A stretch of 64,000 bases of DNA from Ligula intestinalis (Eukaryota > Platyhelminthes > Cestoda > Diphyllobothriidea > Diphyllobothriidae), in NCBI GenBank assembly GCA_036362985.1, contig JAYGXS010000009.1:18143676-18207675 (forward strand), read 5' to 3'. A program made the position numbers and the translations under genes. This document shows positions 1 to 11,228 of this stretch, one piece after another. Each line of letters begins with the position of its first letter. Position 1 is the stretch's first letter. Under the pieces are notes generated by a model. It worked only from the letters and a program-made list of their open reading frames with translations, was not told the origin of the DNA and did no database searches.

Positions 1-2800
1 CGCCGTTGTACCTTTTCCAGGATGTTGATGTCTTTCCTGGCCCAGGGTCTCCAAGCTTGGATAGCGGATTCTAGGTGCGGTCGTACGAAGGTTCCGAAGA
101 CTTTTGTGAAGCACTCTTCATTGAAGGTAGAAAAAGATCGTTTGACGAGGTATAGGATCGACATCGCGGACTTGGCTACCTTTGTGCAATGCAGAGAGGG
201 TTCAAGTGAGGGTGTGATCCAGACTCCCAAGTCTTTCTGGGCGTTCACTTCCTTCAATGGTATGTCATTCAGTCGGTAAGCCGTGCCGTTTGAAGAACCG
301 GATTTGCCAACTCGAATGGTGGTGCACTTGCTCTCATTGAACGGTAAGAGCCAGTCCGCCGACCATTTTTGAAGTCTATTTAAATTTTCCTGTAAGTGCA
401 CTTCGTCAGCCACAGTTCGAATTTTGCTCCAAAGTTTTATATCATCCGCAATCCAGTTCGCGGACACAGTCGTTGATGTAGATAACAAACAAGATAGGGC
501 CAAGAACGGAGCCTTGGGGAACACCACTATCAACCTCAACCTTGGCTGACTGTTTTTCGCTGATGTGGACAGTTTGCGAGCGACCGATTAGGAAGCTTTT
601 TATCCACGTAATGAGCCTACCCCTTACTCCTATGCGGCTGACTTTATAAAGGAGGCAGTGGTGCGGCACGCTATCGAAAGCCTTTTTGAAGTCAATATAA
701 ACAGCATGCACTGAGTTTCCACTATCGACTGCCTCAGTCCACCGTTCTAAACAGTAGAGCAAGTTTGTAACGCAGGACCTACCTCTACGAAAACCATGCT
801 GAGCATCCGATAGCAGATGGTTTTGTTCCAGGAACTGCATAAGTTGTTGCTTGATAATTTTTTCCATGATTTTGCAACAGATTGCAGTAAGGCTGACTGG
901 TCGGTAGTTATTCGCTGAGACCCGGCTTCCCCCCTTGTATAGCGGTGTAATCCTCGCGGATTTCCAATCTACTGGTAGGCATCCGGTTTCGAAGGAGGTT
1001 TGGAAGAGCATAGAGAGTGGTTTGGCCAACTCATTGGCGAGCTCCTTCAAAATTTTGGCTGGTACGTTGTCGGGACCTGGTGACTTAGATTCTTTTAAGC
1101 TTAAGAGTTCCTTAAGAACAGCAGCCTCGGGGAATTGGACAGTCTCAACTACTGTATCCGCTTCGGTGTCGTCGGTGGGGTGATCGTATGCCGTTTCCGT
1201 TGTGAAGACTGATCGGAAAAATTTCGACAGATGATCAGCCTTCGCTTCATCATCTATCAAGTCTCTTCCCTCAGCGGTCCTTAGCAGGGGTATCGGATCC
1301 TTGTTTTTGGTACTCTGCCTGAGATAACTGTAAAACAGTTTGGGGTTCACTGTGGCCCGGTTTAGCAAGTCTGCTTCGAAAGCCCGTCTTGTTTTGAGAA
1401 TAAGACCCTTGACCCGGTTTCTCTGAGTTTTGTAGGCACTGACACATGCAGGAGTCCTGTCTGCTAGCATTTTTTTCCACAGCTTCCGCTTTTTGTTCAC
1501 TTCTATTTTTAAGGCCTGCGTAACCCATCGCGGTCTAGTGTCCACCTTTTTTCGCGAAATTGGACAGTGGTTGTCGATGAGTCTGTGCAGTGTGGTCCGG
1601 AACGCTTCCCAGTCCGCAGTTATGTTTCCAGAAAATAGAGTTTCCCAATCGGCGCGCGTGAGTTCGGTCTTCATTCGATCGAAATCGCCTCGCCAAATAT
1701 TTCGTCTGGCTGTTGAGGGTCTCTCCGGTATTGAGAATAACGAGTACTCCCATAGCAGTACAACATGGTCGCTTTTACCTAGTGGTGGGAGACATGACAC
1801 TTCGTCGATGCTGTCCTGCGATTTCGTGAGAACGAGGTCCAGACAGTTGGACTGTTGGCCATCGCGCATCCTTGTCGGAAAAGTGACGTGTTGTGTGAGA
1901 AATAACTTCAGAGTCATGCTCAGAAGGCAGCTGTCGAAGGTTAGATCGGAGCTATGTGCGCAGGCCGCACCCCAGTCGATGTGAGGCACGTTAAAGTCCC
2001 CCACAATCAGTATGTCCGATCGTGCAGTAATCTTTTCCAGCTCCTCTAGCAAGGAGGCATCCACTACTGGCTCTCTTCTCGGTGGTCGGTAGAGTGTCAG
2101 TACATCGAGGTTGGGTGCACCTGGTACTTTAATGGACAGCCAGATGGCCTCGGAAGTACACGCCAGTTTATCCGTTTTGTCTAAAACTGTGAGTCCATTT
2201 TTCACGTACGTTGCTACGCCACCGCCTTGACGACCTTCTCTGTCTTTTCTGAACAGTTGATAGCCAGGCATGGATACCGCGCCGTCGGCTACCTTTTCAA
2301 ACAGCCAAGTTTCCGTTATTGAAACTATATCTGGTGATAACTCAAAGGCATGAATCTTCAGCTCGTCAAGCTTTGAAAGCATACTCTGTGCATTTGTGTA
2401 CATGAAAGTTAACTTTCTGTTTGCTCAAGAATTTGTTACAGTCAGGCTCTCCCCGCCCCTTTCCGGGTCGACTGTGCGGTCATCCGGGGAGGACCTTTCC
2501 TGGGGGAGAACAGTGGACGCTGGATCACTTGGTTGTTGTAAATAACTAAATGTTTTTCCCTTTCGTTCTGCCTTTGTATGTTTTTCGATTGGGCTCAATC
2601 CTCCCTCTACTGAGCCGACTGTGTGGTTATCCGGAACGGACCTATCCAAGGTGAGAACAATGGACTAAGCTAGAATAGTGATAAAGACGGTAAATACACA
2701 GAAATCAAGGAGTCACCAAGGACAAGATTGCGGCTGGGAAAGTGGATCTTGCTTCAGTCGGATCAAGGTGGCTAATGGCCGCGACTGTAGCTGCGTGAAA
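1..2800 (-). mobile_element. CR1-like non-LTR retrotransposon, copy 1 (partial)
   Basis: This minus-strand non-LTR element carries an apurinic-type endonuclease followed by a reverse transcriptase (RT). It runs off the left edge of the window, so its 3' end is not visible. The 5' part (2650-2800) is non-coding. Positions 1-441 encode the RT C-terminus (thumb and downstream region, the part that reads like 'RPHLESAIQAWRPW' in related copies), but out of frame with the main open frame. The family is the same as the copies at 6423-7755 and 44331-48768. Endonuclease-RT order and motifs fit the CR1/jockey group; the exact clade needs a phylogeny. Confidence 0.88.
442..2649 (-). pseudogene. endonuclease-reverse transcriptase, CR1-like, broken
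   Basis: The long frame starts with MYTNAQS at 2403 and encodes 653 residues. Endonuclease motifs are ETW (residues 31-33), GDFN (135-138) and SDH (211-213). RT motifs follow from about residue 440, including NNYRPVSLT, DFKKAFDS and VPQGSVLGP. The same frame continues upstream to 2649 past one TGA at 2425-2427. The frame ends at 442 because, compared with the copy at 7180-7215, about 17 bases are missing near 447-451. The gap removes the first part of the F/YADD catalytic motif and shifts the frame, so this copy cannot encode an active RT. In an intact element the protein would nick target DNA and reverse transcribe the element RNA from the nick. Confidence 0.87.
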
Positions 2801-2991
2801 AAAGATGATTAACTTTATTTCCAGTTTGGTGACTCCAACTTCAGTCTTAGCCAAGGGCCGGTCCAAGCGTTCCCAGGTAGTTATGTGTATTCCTGCTACC
2901 CGTGCTTTCGAAGCGTCAAAAGCAAACTCGCGACTTTCGTATCTAGCAGTTCACCTTCAGGCACATTTCAATCTCATTCGAACATTATCGA

Positions 2992-4045
2992 TTACGATTG
3001 TGGGTTTGGTATGTTAATGACACGTTTGCCATCATTCATCGAGACAAGATTGAGGATTTCACAGACAATCTGAACTCGATCTTCCCCGACATCCAGTTCA
3101 CGATGGAGGAAGAAAAAGATAGTTGGTTGCCGTTCCTCGCCGTGCTGGTGTGCAGAAAATACGGTGGGGAACTCAAAACAACAGTTTATAGGAAGGTGAC
3201 GAATACCTCTCGCATCCTCAGTTACCTCAGCAACCATCCCGTCTCGCACAAGCGTAGCTGCGTGCGAACGCTCTATCGTCGTGTAGAAAATCACTGCAGC
3301 GAACCAGCCGATAAGACGGCCGAGGTCCAGTATCTCAAGAAACTCTTCACAATGAATGGCTTTCCTGGCGCTTTCGTCGAAAAATGCAGGCGAGGAGCAA
3401 AACAAAGAAAATCAACAGGACGACCAAAACCGACACGCTGGCGAGCATAACCGTATATTGCTGGTGTTTCTGAAGAATTCGCTCGATTGGTGAGCGAATT
3501 TGGGTTTGGCGTTGCTCACAGACCGGAAGCAACAACCCGCAGGCAACTTATGCGGCCCAAGGACCCAGTACCCGTTAATGAAAAGTCTGGTGTCATTTAA
3601 CGTATTGACTGCCTTTGTGCTCACGCCAACAATGTAGGTGAAACCGGCAAATGGGTCCTCACGAGGATGCACCAGCATGACCTCACCGTGCAACGGAACG
3701 ACAAGAATTCCCTGGTGGCCGCCCACGCATCCAAGCCAGGGCACAGCTTCGACTTCGAAAACGTGCGAATACTGGGTCGGTCAGACGACCGAACTTCACG
3801 CCTGCTGCAGGAAGCCTGGCATTCACGCGCGGGCTCAATTAACAGGCATATTGAGCTTCCTGAGGCCTATCTCGCGTTACGCGAGCAGATCCAGGGCAGA
3901 GGTCAAAGGCAGAGGTCAATCTCAGCGGAACTGACTTTTAATTACACTGTGAGCTGTACGTTTTTTTATTCCTTGACAATGAGCTCGCGGGAGAGTTCGA
4001 AACGTCGGAAAAATACACTCCTGGTCCCAGAGAACGACTTAACTT
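2992..4045 (+). mobile_element. Penelope-like element PLE-1, 5'-truncated relic
   Basis: The plus-strand frame begins just upstream of RT motif C and reads through the RT thumb (residues like LPFLAVLVCRK, VYRK, LSNHPVSHKR), a linker, and a GIY-YIG endonuclease domain ending in LPEAYLALRE. In-frame TAA stops lie at 3448-3450 and 3598-3600. The second replaces the tyrosine of the 'GVIYRI' signature. RT motif C reads YVND at 3010-3021, where Penelope RTs normally have YVDD, so a catalytic Asp is also lost. The 3' flank at 3960-4003 has a stem plus GAAACGTC, resembling a decayed hammerhead ribozyme. The family is shared with 15838-16945. Confidence 0.88.
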
Positions 4046-4077
4046 CTTCAATCTCAGTATTAGTATCAGCTTATTGA
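2998..4077 (+). pseudogene. Penelope RT C-terminal half plus GIY-YIG endonuclease, with two stops
   Basis: The first open piece (2998-3450, about 150 residues) is the palm/thumb end of a Penelope-type RT. The second (3667-4077) is the GIY-YIG nuclease tail in the same frame, with VGETGKW as the YIG-side motif and a GHSFDF...VRILGRSDDR...LLQEAWHS core. Only two TAA codons separate them, so decay is by point mutation rather than by frameshift. An active protein would couple template-primed reverse transcription to DNA nicking by the GIY-YIG domain. The 5' portion of the RT (motifs 1 to B) is absent. Confidence 0.85.
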
Positions 4078-4347
4078 GGGCTGTGTAGGTCAATTATATT
4101 TGAGTTCCTTATTTGTACATGTGCGTCGTGGTAGCAGAAAAATTGCATCTCAGATTGTTGGCGAGGCCAGCTGTTCTGGGTCATGGGGTGGAAAAAAAGC
4201 AGTGCGTGAAAAAACTCCCGAGGATTTTTTAGGAGAAAAACTGTCGCTCTTGTGGGAGGGGACGGAGTTTAGGAGAAAAAGAGTAAAAAGCGTTCGATTT
4301 TGGGGAGATTCAACGGGGAGGGGGCATTGCAAAGGTCCCCAGGATCA
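4045..4347 (-). repeat. 3'-end fragment of a CR1-like subfamily, copy 1
   Basis: On the minus strand this ends in TATCAG-type microsatellite units (4050-4070) preceded by GGAACTCAAA-like sequence, the same terminal pattern as the CR1-like element ending at 44331. Upstream on that strand is about 240 bp of non-coding 3' sequence. It is closely repeated in direct orientation at 5185-5480. No coding capacity is visible. Confidence 0.6.
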
Positions 4348-5184
4348 TCAAATTTACCAAAACTTTTCGCCATCCCAGGCAGTCCCTTAACCCCAGTCAC
4401 CGGCTTCACCTCAAATGCATTTATCAGCGGTAGCAATTAGTGAACCTTCATCAAGGGAAATAAAACAGATGCTGGCGTTCCTCGACAGATTAATTAATTA
4501 ATTGTTTACCTAATCACCATCGCATCGCAAAGGGGGCTGGCCGAAGGGTGTTGCATGATGCCTCAGGGATATCGTTTCGTGTGTTTCGTTTAAATTCTTG
4601 TCAAAAAAAGAAAGGGCGAGGTAGGATATTTTTAACTGAATTCCTTCAGTGAATCACATCATAAATCTTTAAGCTGCGAAAATGCGTGCAAACACGCGGA
4701 CATGACGTCTAAATTAGAGACACGTTCAGCAGTGTCAAAAGTAGCGTTTGTGCATTAAACATGCTGTGTGAGTGTCAAATGTAAATTAATCCCAGATAAA
4801 CCCAACAAACAGCACCTGAATCGGCTCTCGTAAGCAGATTTCGGTTTATTTACTGGCAATGCAATTGTAGTTCTACCTCCTTCGCGCTAACAACTATAGT
4901 TCTGAGGGCTTTCGTGGACATGCGCAGCCGGCCTGCCGCTGTGTATGCGCTTTTTGTCAAAAGAGGTACTGTCTTAAGAAGCCTTTTACGCCAAAGGCAT
5001 GAAGGACACCCAGTTAACCTTATGAACTTTAAATTCATCAAGGGATAGGTTTTTTTCATACTTTGGGATCTCCTGGACTGGATTCAATATTAAGTAGCAG
5101 TAGTTGGCTGGTGTTTAGAATGGGCTCCTGGTAAAAGAGGAATAGAATGGGGGTCAGGTCCGGCGCGGCTCCTATTCTTTACCT
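4348..5184. other. no recognisable gene
   Basis: About 840 bp of anonymous sequence separates the two direct repeats. I see no domain, RNA gene or clear repeat; short open frames (for example 4850-5059, minus) show no recognisable motif. Confidence 0.5.
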
Positions 5185-5480
5185 ATCAGTATCAGTATAT
5201 TGAGAAATATGTAGGTAAATTACCTTTGAGTTCCATATTTGTACATATGCGTAATGGAAGCAGAAAAATTGTATCCCAGACTGTTGGCGAGGCCAGTTTT
5301 CCTGAGTTATGGGGTGGAAAAATAGAAGCAGACAGCGAACAAACTCCCGAGGATTTTTTAGGAGTAAAACTGTCGCTCTTGTGGGAGGGGACGGAGTTTA
5401 GGAGAAAAAAGAGTACAAAGCATCTGATTTTGGGAAGATCCAAAGGGGGGGCATTGCAAAGGTCCCCAGGATCATCACCG
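5185..5480 (-). repeat. 3'-end fragment of a CR1-like subfamily, copy 2
   Basis: This is a direct repeat of 4045-4347. It shares the TATCAGTATCAG tail, the stretch around GTTGGCGAGGCC, and the CTCCCGAGGATTTTTTAGGA core up to GGTCCCCAGGATCATCA. The shared 3' terminus suggests two independent 5'-truncated insertions, or one insertion and a later duplication. Confidence 0.6.
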
Positions 5481-5764
5481 AGTGTGGGAGCTGCGGCCTG
5501 ATTCTTCCTTCCTGATTGCAGAGTCCGCCAACAGGACTGGAAAAACAGAAACATCCGTCCAGATCGTCAACAGTCCGCTGCGGTTCGAGCCAAGGGTGAG
5601 TGTTTAGGCTGCCAGGTTCGGCTGATACGATCGCTGACGAGGTGATCACGGTACGCAGATAGCCAAACAGGGTGGACCGAGGAGACCTTCACATGTGACT
5701 GCTGGTGGGAGGGCGTTATAAAATAGCATATATGCATATTACTGAAATATTGCTATATGTATAG

Positions 5765-5766
<2 letters not shown>

Positions 5767-5807
<41 letters not shown>

Positions 5808-5821
5808 CAGCAGCAGCGGTT
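5767..5821. repeat. (GTA/GCA)n microsatellite
   Basis: A perfect trinucleotide run of about 14 GTA units passes into GCA units at its right end. The flanks (5481-5766 and 5822-5957) hold nothing recognisable. Confidence 0.95.
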
Positions 5822-5957
5822 GTAGTAGATATTAGGATTCACCGTAAGTAGACACGCTGCTTGGAGTGGTACTCCCCTAAAAGCTTATGCTATAAAGCTA
5901 ATACTACAAAAATATCGAAAGTAGTATTATTATTGTAAATTTTCGCGGTGGTCAGTC

Positions 5958-6375
5958 TGTGGAATACGATGTGGTCTGGGCAGATAATAGACTAATGAAC
6001 GTATCCAAAACGAATATACACTAGTGGATATGATAAGGCGTGGAAGGCTAGAGTTTTAAGAATGACTTAATAAAGCTAGAAGGGTTAGAATATAAGTAAA
6101 GGGTAAGGGACTCCCAGACAAGTGCAGTCCAGACATGAATGGGCCGGAGTCCAAAGGCGCAGTCCGGTAAGTAGATCGCCGGGTCCGGACAACTACAACC
6201 GAACAGTAGATCGTCGGTTCTGGGAGTCACTGAGCGTAAACAACTCCCCCGTAGACGGTTCCTTTCGGCACTGGCCTTGCGCAGTGGGTGGCCAGTGAGC
6301 CAGTCGGGGAGTGACCTTGAAAGGCTTGTCCTCGCATCGTCCGAGAAAAGCATGGCTTAGAAATACAAGGTCACT
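5958..6375 (+). repeat. interspersed repeat A, copy 1
   Basis: The start GTGGAATACGATGTGGTC and the later segment with CCGAACAGTAGATCGTCGG, AGTGACCTTGAA and CGTCCGAGAAAAGCATG recur at 13236-13690 in the same orientation and at 14582-14905 inverted. The GC-rich body stands out from neighbouring AT-rich DNA. At 13727 a PLE-3 endonuclease fragment lies directly upstream on the minus strand, so A could be a PLE-3 3' region or terminal repeat. That is inference. Confidence 0.7.
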
Positions 6376-6422
6376 AAAAGTCCATTTTAAGAGCGTACAT
6401 TGGTATATCGATCGAAATTTCA

Positions 6423-6905
6423 CTAAACTACCTCAAGGGATTCCAACATAAACACATCCCGAGGAGGCCCATTCCACGCTTTGACCACTCTTTTGGAGAC
6501 GAATTGCTTCCGAGCGTCCAGCCTGGCCCCAGTCACACGTAATTTGAGAGGAAGACCTCCAAATTCGTTGTTGTTGCTAATTCGAAGAAATCTCCTGATA
6601 AAAGAGTGCTGAACACGTAATATGCAGAATATTAGTATCAGTTCCCCCCAAAGCTGCCTGTAGCGCAATGGGAAGAGGTTGAGATTTAACAGCCGTGTTT
6701 CATGAGACTGCGAGCCCTGCCCCATAACAAGTTTGGTTTCGCGCCTTTGGACCTTTTCGAGGAGGTTTATGTCTTTCGTGGCCCAGGGTCTCCAAACCTG
6801 GATAGCAGATTCTAATTGCGTTTGTACGAAGGTTCCAAAGACTTTTGTGAAGCAATCGTCATTGAAGGCAGAAAAAGCTCGCTTGACGAGGTAAAAGACC
6901 GTCAT
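6423..6905 (-). pseudogene. CR1-like RT C-terminal fragment
   Basis: A 160-residue open frame covers the RT C-terminal region with VKRAFSAFNDDCFTKVFGTF, WRPWATKDINLLEKVQRR and KAWNGPPRDV. It matches the equivalent parts of the copies at 44607-45518 and 30805-31593. It lacks the catalytic palm and is only a remnant. Confidence 0.85.
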
Positions 6906-7755
6906 CGCAGACTTGGCTACCTTTGTGCAATGCAGGAAGGGTTTAAGCGAGGGCGTGATCCAGACTCCTAAGTCCTTCTAGGCGTTCACTTCCTTCAATG
7001 GTATGCCGTTTAGTCGGTAAACCGTGCCGTTTGAAGAACTGGTTTTTCCGACTCGAATGGTGTTACACTTGCACTCATCGAATGGTAAGAGCCAGTTCTT
7101 CGACCATTTTTGAAGTCAATTTAAATTTGTCTGCAAGTTCTCTTCGTCAGCCGCAGTTCGAATTACGCTCCAAAGTTTGATATCATTGGCAAACATGGCG
7201 ATACCGTAATCCAGTCCGCTTACGCAATCATTAATGTAGATAATGAACAAGATATGGCCGAGAATGGAGCCTTGGGAACACCACCCTCAACAGCAGCCTT
7301 GGCTGACTGTTTGTCACTGATGTGGACAGTTTGCGAGTGACTGATTGGGAAGCTTTCTATCCATGCAAGAAGCCTACCTCTTACTTCTGTGTGGCTGAGT
7401 TTTTAAAGGGGGCGGTGGTGCGGCACGCTATCGATAGCCTTTTTGAAGTCGATATAGACTGCATGCACTGAATTCCCCCTATCGAATACCTCAGTCCACC
7501 GTTCTAAACAGTAGAGCAAATTTGTTACGCAGAACCTACCTCGACGAAAACCGTGGTGAACATCCGATAGCAGATAGTTTTGTTCCAGGAACTGCATAAG
7601 TTGTTGTTTGATTATTTTTTCATAATTTTGCAACAGATTACAGTAAGGCTGGCTGGTCGATACTTGTTCGCTGAGACGCGGCTTCATCCCTTGTAGAGCG
7701 GCGTAATCCTCGCGGATTTCCAATCTGCTGGTACGTATTCGGTCTCGAAGGATGT
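6423..7755 (-). mobile_element. CR1-like non-LTR retrotransposon, copy 2 (5'-truncated)
   Basis: It is colinear with copy 1 but starts only in the middle of the RT. The 5' truncation lies at about 7755, within the segment that reads CCAGTAGATTGGAAATCC on the coding strand of copy 1. The region 7403-7723 encodes the RT fingers/palm (QQLMQFLEQNYLLSD, YIDFKKAIDS), and 6423-6905 encodes the C-terminal thumb (FVQTQLESAIQVWRPWA, ERVQRR-like). The intervening stretch is frameshifted. The intact version of the site deleted in copy 1 is visible near 7180-7215. The right side joins repeat A at about 6375. Confidence 0.87.
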
Positions 7756-8390
7756 TATATACCGTGTATATTTACTTTATTTTAGTATCTTTTTATTCTT
7801 TTATACATTTTGCGTCCACATAATTTGATCACTGGTTCTAAGCGCCGTTTGGGATAGCTGTCTTCATGCAAATAGGTCGGCATGGATCGCGGGCTGTTCC
7901 TACGGCAATGGATTGAACTATGCCCTCTTTCGATGCCAAATAAACACTAATTATCATTAAAAATTTGGTGTCAGATCAGTGAATCATGTGCTTCTAGCGG
8001 GATCCCTGCACACAAGCGGGCAGGATTCTTACACCGCTAGCAGACGCGGCGCAATCAATCACGGCTCGAGCGCGGTTGGAATGCTAATACATGCAGTCCC
8101 ACAGACAGTCAATAGCAGATGCCCACATACTCCGCATCTACCCAATCAACTCGCCAAGCTTGCACCGACTGAGCCTCATGTATAACTTATTTATTTTTGT
8201 TTACATCTCCTGTTGGCGAGATGAGGTGTGCAGGCTCGTAGCAGGCCGCGCGTCGGCGATCACCACGGAGTTCCTGGATGGAATACAGGAACTCCCAACG
8301 GGTGTTTTCCCTTCTCCATATCCAGAGAAGTGTGGTTTTTAGTGTGCAGCCAAAACCCAAATCACCATAATAGTCGCCTTCATCTAAGAA
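7756..8390. other. no recognisable gene
   Basis: This is anonymous sequence between the CR1-like relic and the tandem array. A short inverted repeat (GAGTTCCTG / CAGGAACTC) lies at about 8268-8293. Open frames of 60-83 codons overlap in different frames and show no domain. Confidence 0.5.
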
Positions 8391-9150
8391 CAGTCACGCC
8401 TACTAATGACCAGGATTCTTCCTCTAAAATATGTGAGCAATGAATGCATGGGAACGGAGCAGGTGATATCGCAAAATCTACTGTGTTATCACCCAGTGTG
8501 AGCTCTCTCTTGCTGTCATTGAAGCACTCTCAAAGGAGACATGTTAAACTGCCAAAAACGAAGATGCGATCATCGCCAAGTAGGTGACCACACATTGTCT
8601 TCGCACACCTGACGTTACTGAAATCGGCAGATGAGCAGGACAGTCACGTCCACCAAGTACCAGAATTTTTTTCCCTAAAGGGTGCTGTCATAACCAATAA
8701 TTGCATGGGAACAGAGCAGGTGATATCGCAAAATCTTTTGTGTTCTCACCTGATGTGATCTCTCACTTGCTCTCACTGAAGCACGCGCAAAGGTAGACAT
8801 CTTTAACTGCCAAAAAAAACGACTCGATCATCTCTGGGTAGGTGACCACACCTCTTCTCCGCAGATCTGACGCTGCTGAAATCATCAGATGAGTAGGACA
8901 GTCACGTCTACCAACGACCAGGATTCTTCCTCGAAAGTGTGTGAGCAATGACCGCATGGGAGGAGCAGCAGATGATATCACAAAATCGATCGTGTTCGCA
9001 CCTGCTGTGTTTCCCCTCTATTTCTTGTTCTCAATGAAGCACGCGTAGAGGGAGACATGTTTAACCGCCAAATACAAAGACGCGGTCGTCGCCAGGTCGG
9101 TGACCGCACCTTGCCTCCGCTGAGCTGACGCAACTGAAATCGTCTTATCA
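8391..9150 (+). repeat. tandem array, about three units of about 250 bp
   Basis: The anchor CAGTCACG begins at 8391, 8641 and 8899, and a second anchor GCATGGGA lies near 8446, 8703 and 8954, giving periods of about 250-258 bp. Shared segments include ACCAGGATTCTTCC, CAGGTGATATCGCAAAATC, TGAAGCAC and GGTGACC. The units are diverged by substitutions and small indels, so the array is old. It may be the edge of a larger satellite. Confidence 0.85.
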
Positions 9151-9925
9151 GAACACTGGGGAGGAAGATAAGAAGAACTAAATGGAGGCGAACAGCGACT
9201 ATATGTGTATTTCAAATTTAAGCATGAGTGCCGCTGTCGTAGTCTTCACCTGTCCTGATTAAAGTTGTGTACTTTGCAACCTTGACGGTTTATCCTTGTT
9301 TATTGAATGATAAAACAAAAAGGGACCAGCAAAAATCCTTCTTTTGTCAGTCATCTTACAAGCTGACTGCAGCTGCGTGATCCTGGCGATAAAGAGCGAG
9401 TGGACAAGCGTGATTCTCGCAGCAGAACCTCCTCAACAGTCGGTGAACCAACCTTACCGGTCTTCTTGCCATCAACTGCGAAAATGCTCCCGCCAACCCC
9501 TGCTGTTTAGGACGAAAACGTATACCAGCTGGGAGGTATGTGTCATACAAATATGAGATATGGTGATGGAAAAAATGAAGGCAAGAAGACGGAAAACACG
9601 TTTTAAAAAGATATCTTGGATTATATTTAACTTACAATACTGTCGATGCCGCTTTTGTTTTTTTTGTGCTCTGCTCCGACATATTTCTGCTCCAGTGCGC
9701 GTTCCCACATATTCGACTTGATATCTCAGAAGTGTCGAATCCAAAGGCTACGGCTCCCTTTCTAGCGCAAGCCAAAAATTTTCGCTGCATTCTCTTCAGC
9801 ATACCGTCAGGGATTTTATATCGTACCTTTTGATAATTTTTCAATTCGTCTTGGCAAAGGAGCAAGAGTCAACCACCTCTGAATGTTTCCTTAAGGGGAA
9901 TAAACCTCAGTTTATCGTACCATGG
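9151..9925. other. no recognisable gene
   Basis: Anonymous sequence. Short overlapping open frames at 9344-9865 lack domain motifs and are not supported as genes. Confidence 0.5.
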
Positions 9926-10019
9926 AATGAAGTCACTAGAATAGTCCGTTATGGCGATTAAAGTTGCGACTATTCATACAACGTAGAGAACTAGAAGAAA
10001 AGGTATCGCATGGGATAAG

Positions 10020-10260
10020 TAGGTTAACCCCTAGCAACTGAGATATTTAGGTCCGGTTCCTTAGGAGAAGAAGAGGTTATATGAGGCCAAAGCGGTAGGA
10101 ACAGTTTATTCTGTACAGAAAGAAGGGGATGAACTTGACTGTCAGACGAGCGATCAACCGCCGACTACAGCACCACCTATGAAGTGAGGTGGCCGCGGGA
10201 AGCACCAAAGGATCCGGAGCAGCCTTTGTGTGAGTTGGCCTTGGCAGGTGATTGGTCAGA
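10020..10260 (+). repeat. interspersed repeat B, copy 1
   Basis: It contains GGTCCGGTTCCTTAGGAGA followed by a GGAACAGTTTATTCTGTACAGA-like block. Related copies lie at 14165-14430 (inverted) and 18100-18480 (same orientation). No coding motif is seen. Confidence 0.6.
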
Positions 10261-10318
10261 CGGATAGGCTAGACGGATAGGCTATACGGATAGGCTAGAC
10301 GGACGGACGGACGGACGT
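10257..10318 (+). repeat. short tandem repeat GGATAGGCTA and ACGG
   Basis: Three to four units of about 15 bp (GACGGATAGGCTA) are followed by about five ACGG units. Confidence 0.9.
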
Positions 10319-11037
10319 AGGCAACCACTGCAGGTGTACTCGTCGGCGGTAGTGAGGCTTGGCACACGCTTTCCTGCATGAAGTGAGTCACCACAGGGGA
10401 ACAAGAGGGAAAAGGGGAATAGAATTCGTGAAAGTAGTGAGAAAGACGCGCAGAGGATGCAGAAATTGAGGAGAAGCAGTTGGAATTGGGGTAGGTGGCA
10501 AAGGAGGAGGAACACAATAATAATAAGAAAAAGAAGAAATATAAATCGAAGAGTGTTAAGTATTCGCATTTGAGTGATGAAGGTGGAAGAGCAAATGAAA
10601 ACTGGCAGAGGAGGAAAAACCTGGGGGAGAATTAGAATGTGTTTTAATTGGGATAAAGCAGGAAGGGCAATTAGATGATTATGCTGAATGGGGTCACAAG
10701 AAGCAATACGGTGGGCTTTAAGTGGGCAATTTAGCAAGAAAATAAAGAGGATCAGGTAGAGCAGGGGGGAAGATTATAAAGAGGAGTTGGGTCACTAGAA
10801 TTGTCCGTTATGAAGATAAAGGTTGCGGCTAATCAGACAATGCAGGAAGAATTGGAGCAAGACAGAGAGGTTGAGTGGAGGATGATTCCATTTACTCGTG
10901 CATTGAGATAGCCATTGAAGTAACGCATTTAGGGGAGGGAGTGTAGCCCGAGAAGGAAGGCTAGAGGATACAGAGAATGGGAATTAAAATGAGCAGCTGA
11001 GGACGGAGGATGTGGAGGGAGTGGAGAATGAGGATGA

Positions 11038-11075
<38 letters not shown>

Positions 11076-11076
11076 G
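11038..11076 (+). repeat. (AAT)n microsatellite
   Basis: An uninterrupted run of about 12 AAT units lies inside the purine-rich tract. Confidence 0.95.
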
Positions 11077-11228
11077 GAAGAAGATGATGATGAAGTAGGA
11101 GGAGAAGAAGAAGAAAAATAAGAAGAATGTTAAGGACTCAGATTTGAATAATGAAGAGGAAAGTGGGTCTGGTAGGTGGAAGAGCGATTGGAAACTTGTA
11201 GAGGAAAACGTGAGGCGAATTATAAGGC

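Noticed and set aside
1493..1984. A 163-codon plus-strand frame
   Set aside because: It is the antisense shadow of the CR1-like endonuclease coding region.
8391..9150. A CRISPR-like or regulatory repeat array
   Set aside because: The units are about 250 bp, diverged and contiguous, without unique spacers, in a eukaryotic genome; this is ordinary tandem repetition.
10269..10737. Two overlapping minus-strand frames of 82 and 151 codons rich in Leu, Ser and Phe
   Set aside because: They are the complement of a purine-rich low-complexity tract, and the composition explains the absence of stops.
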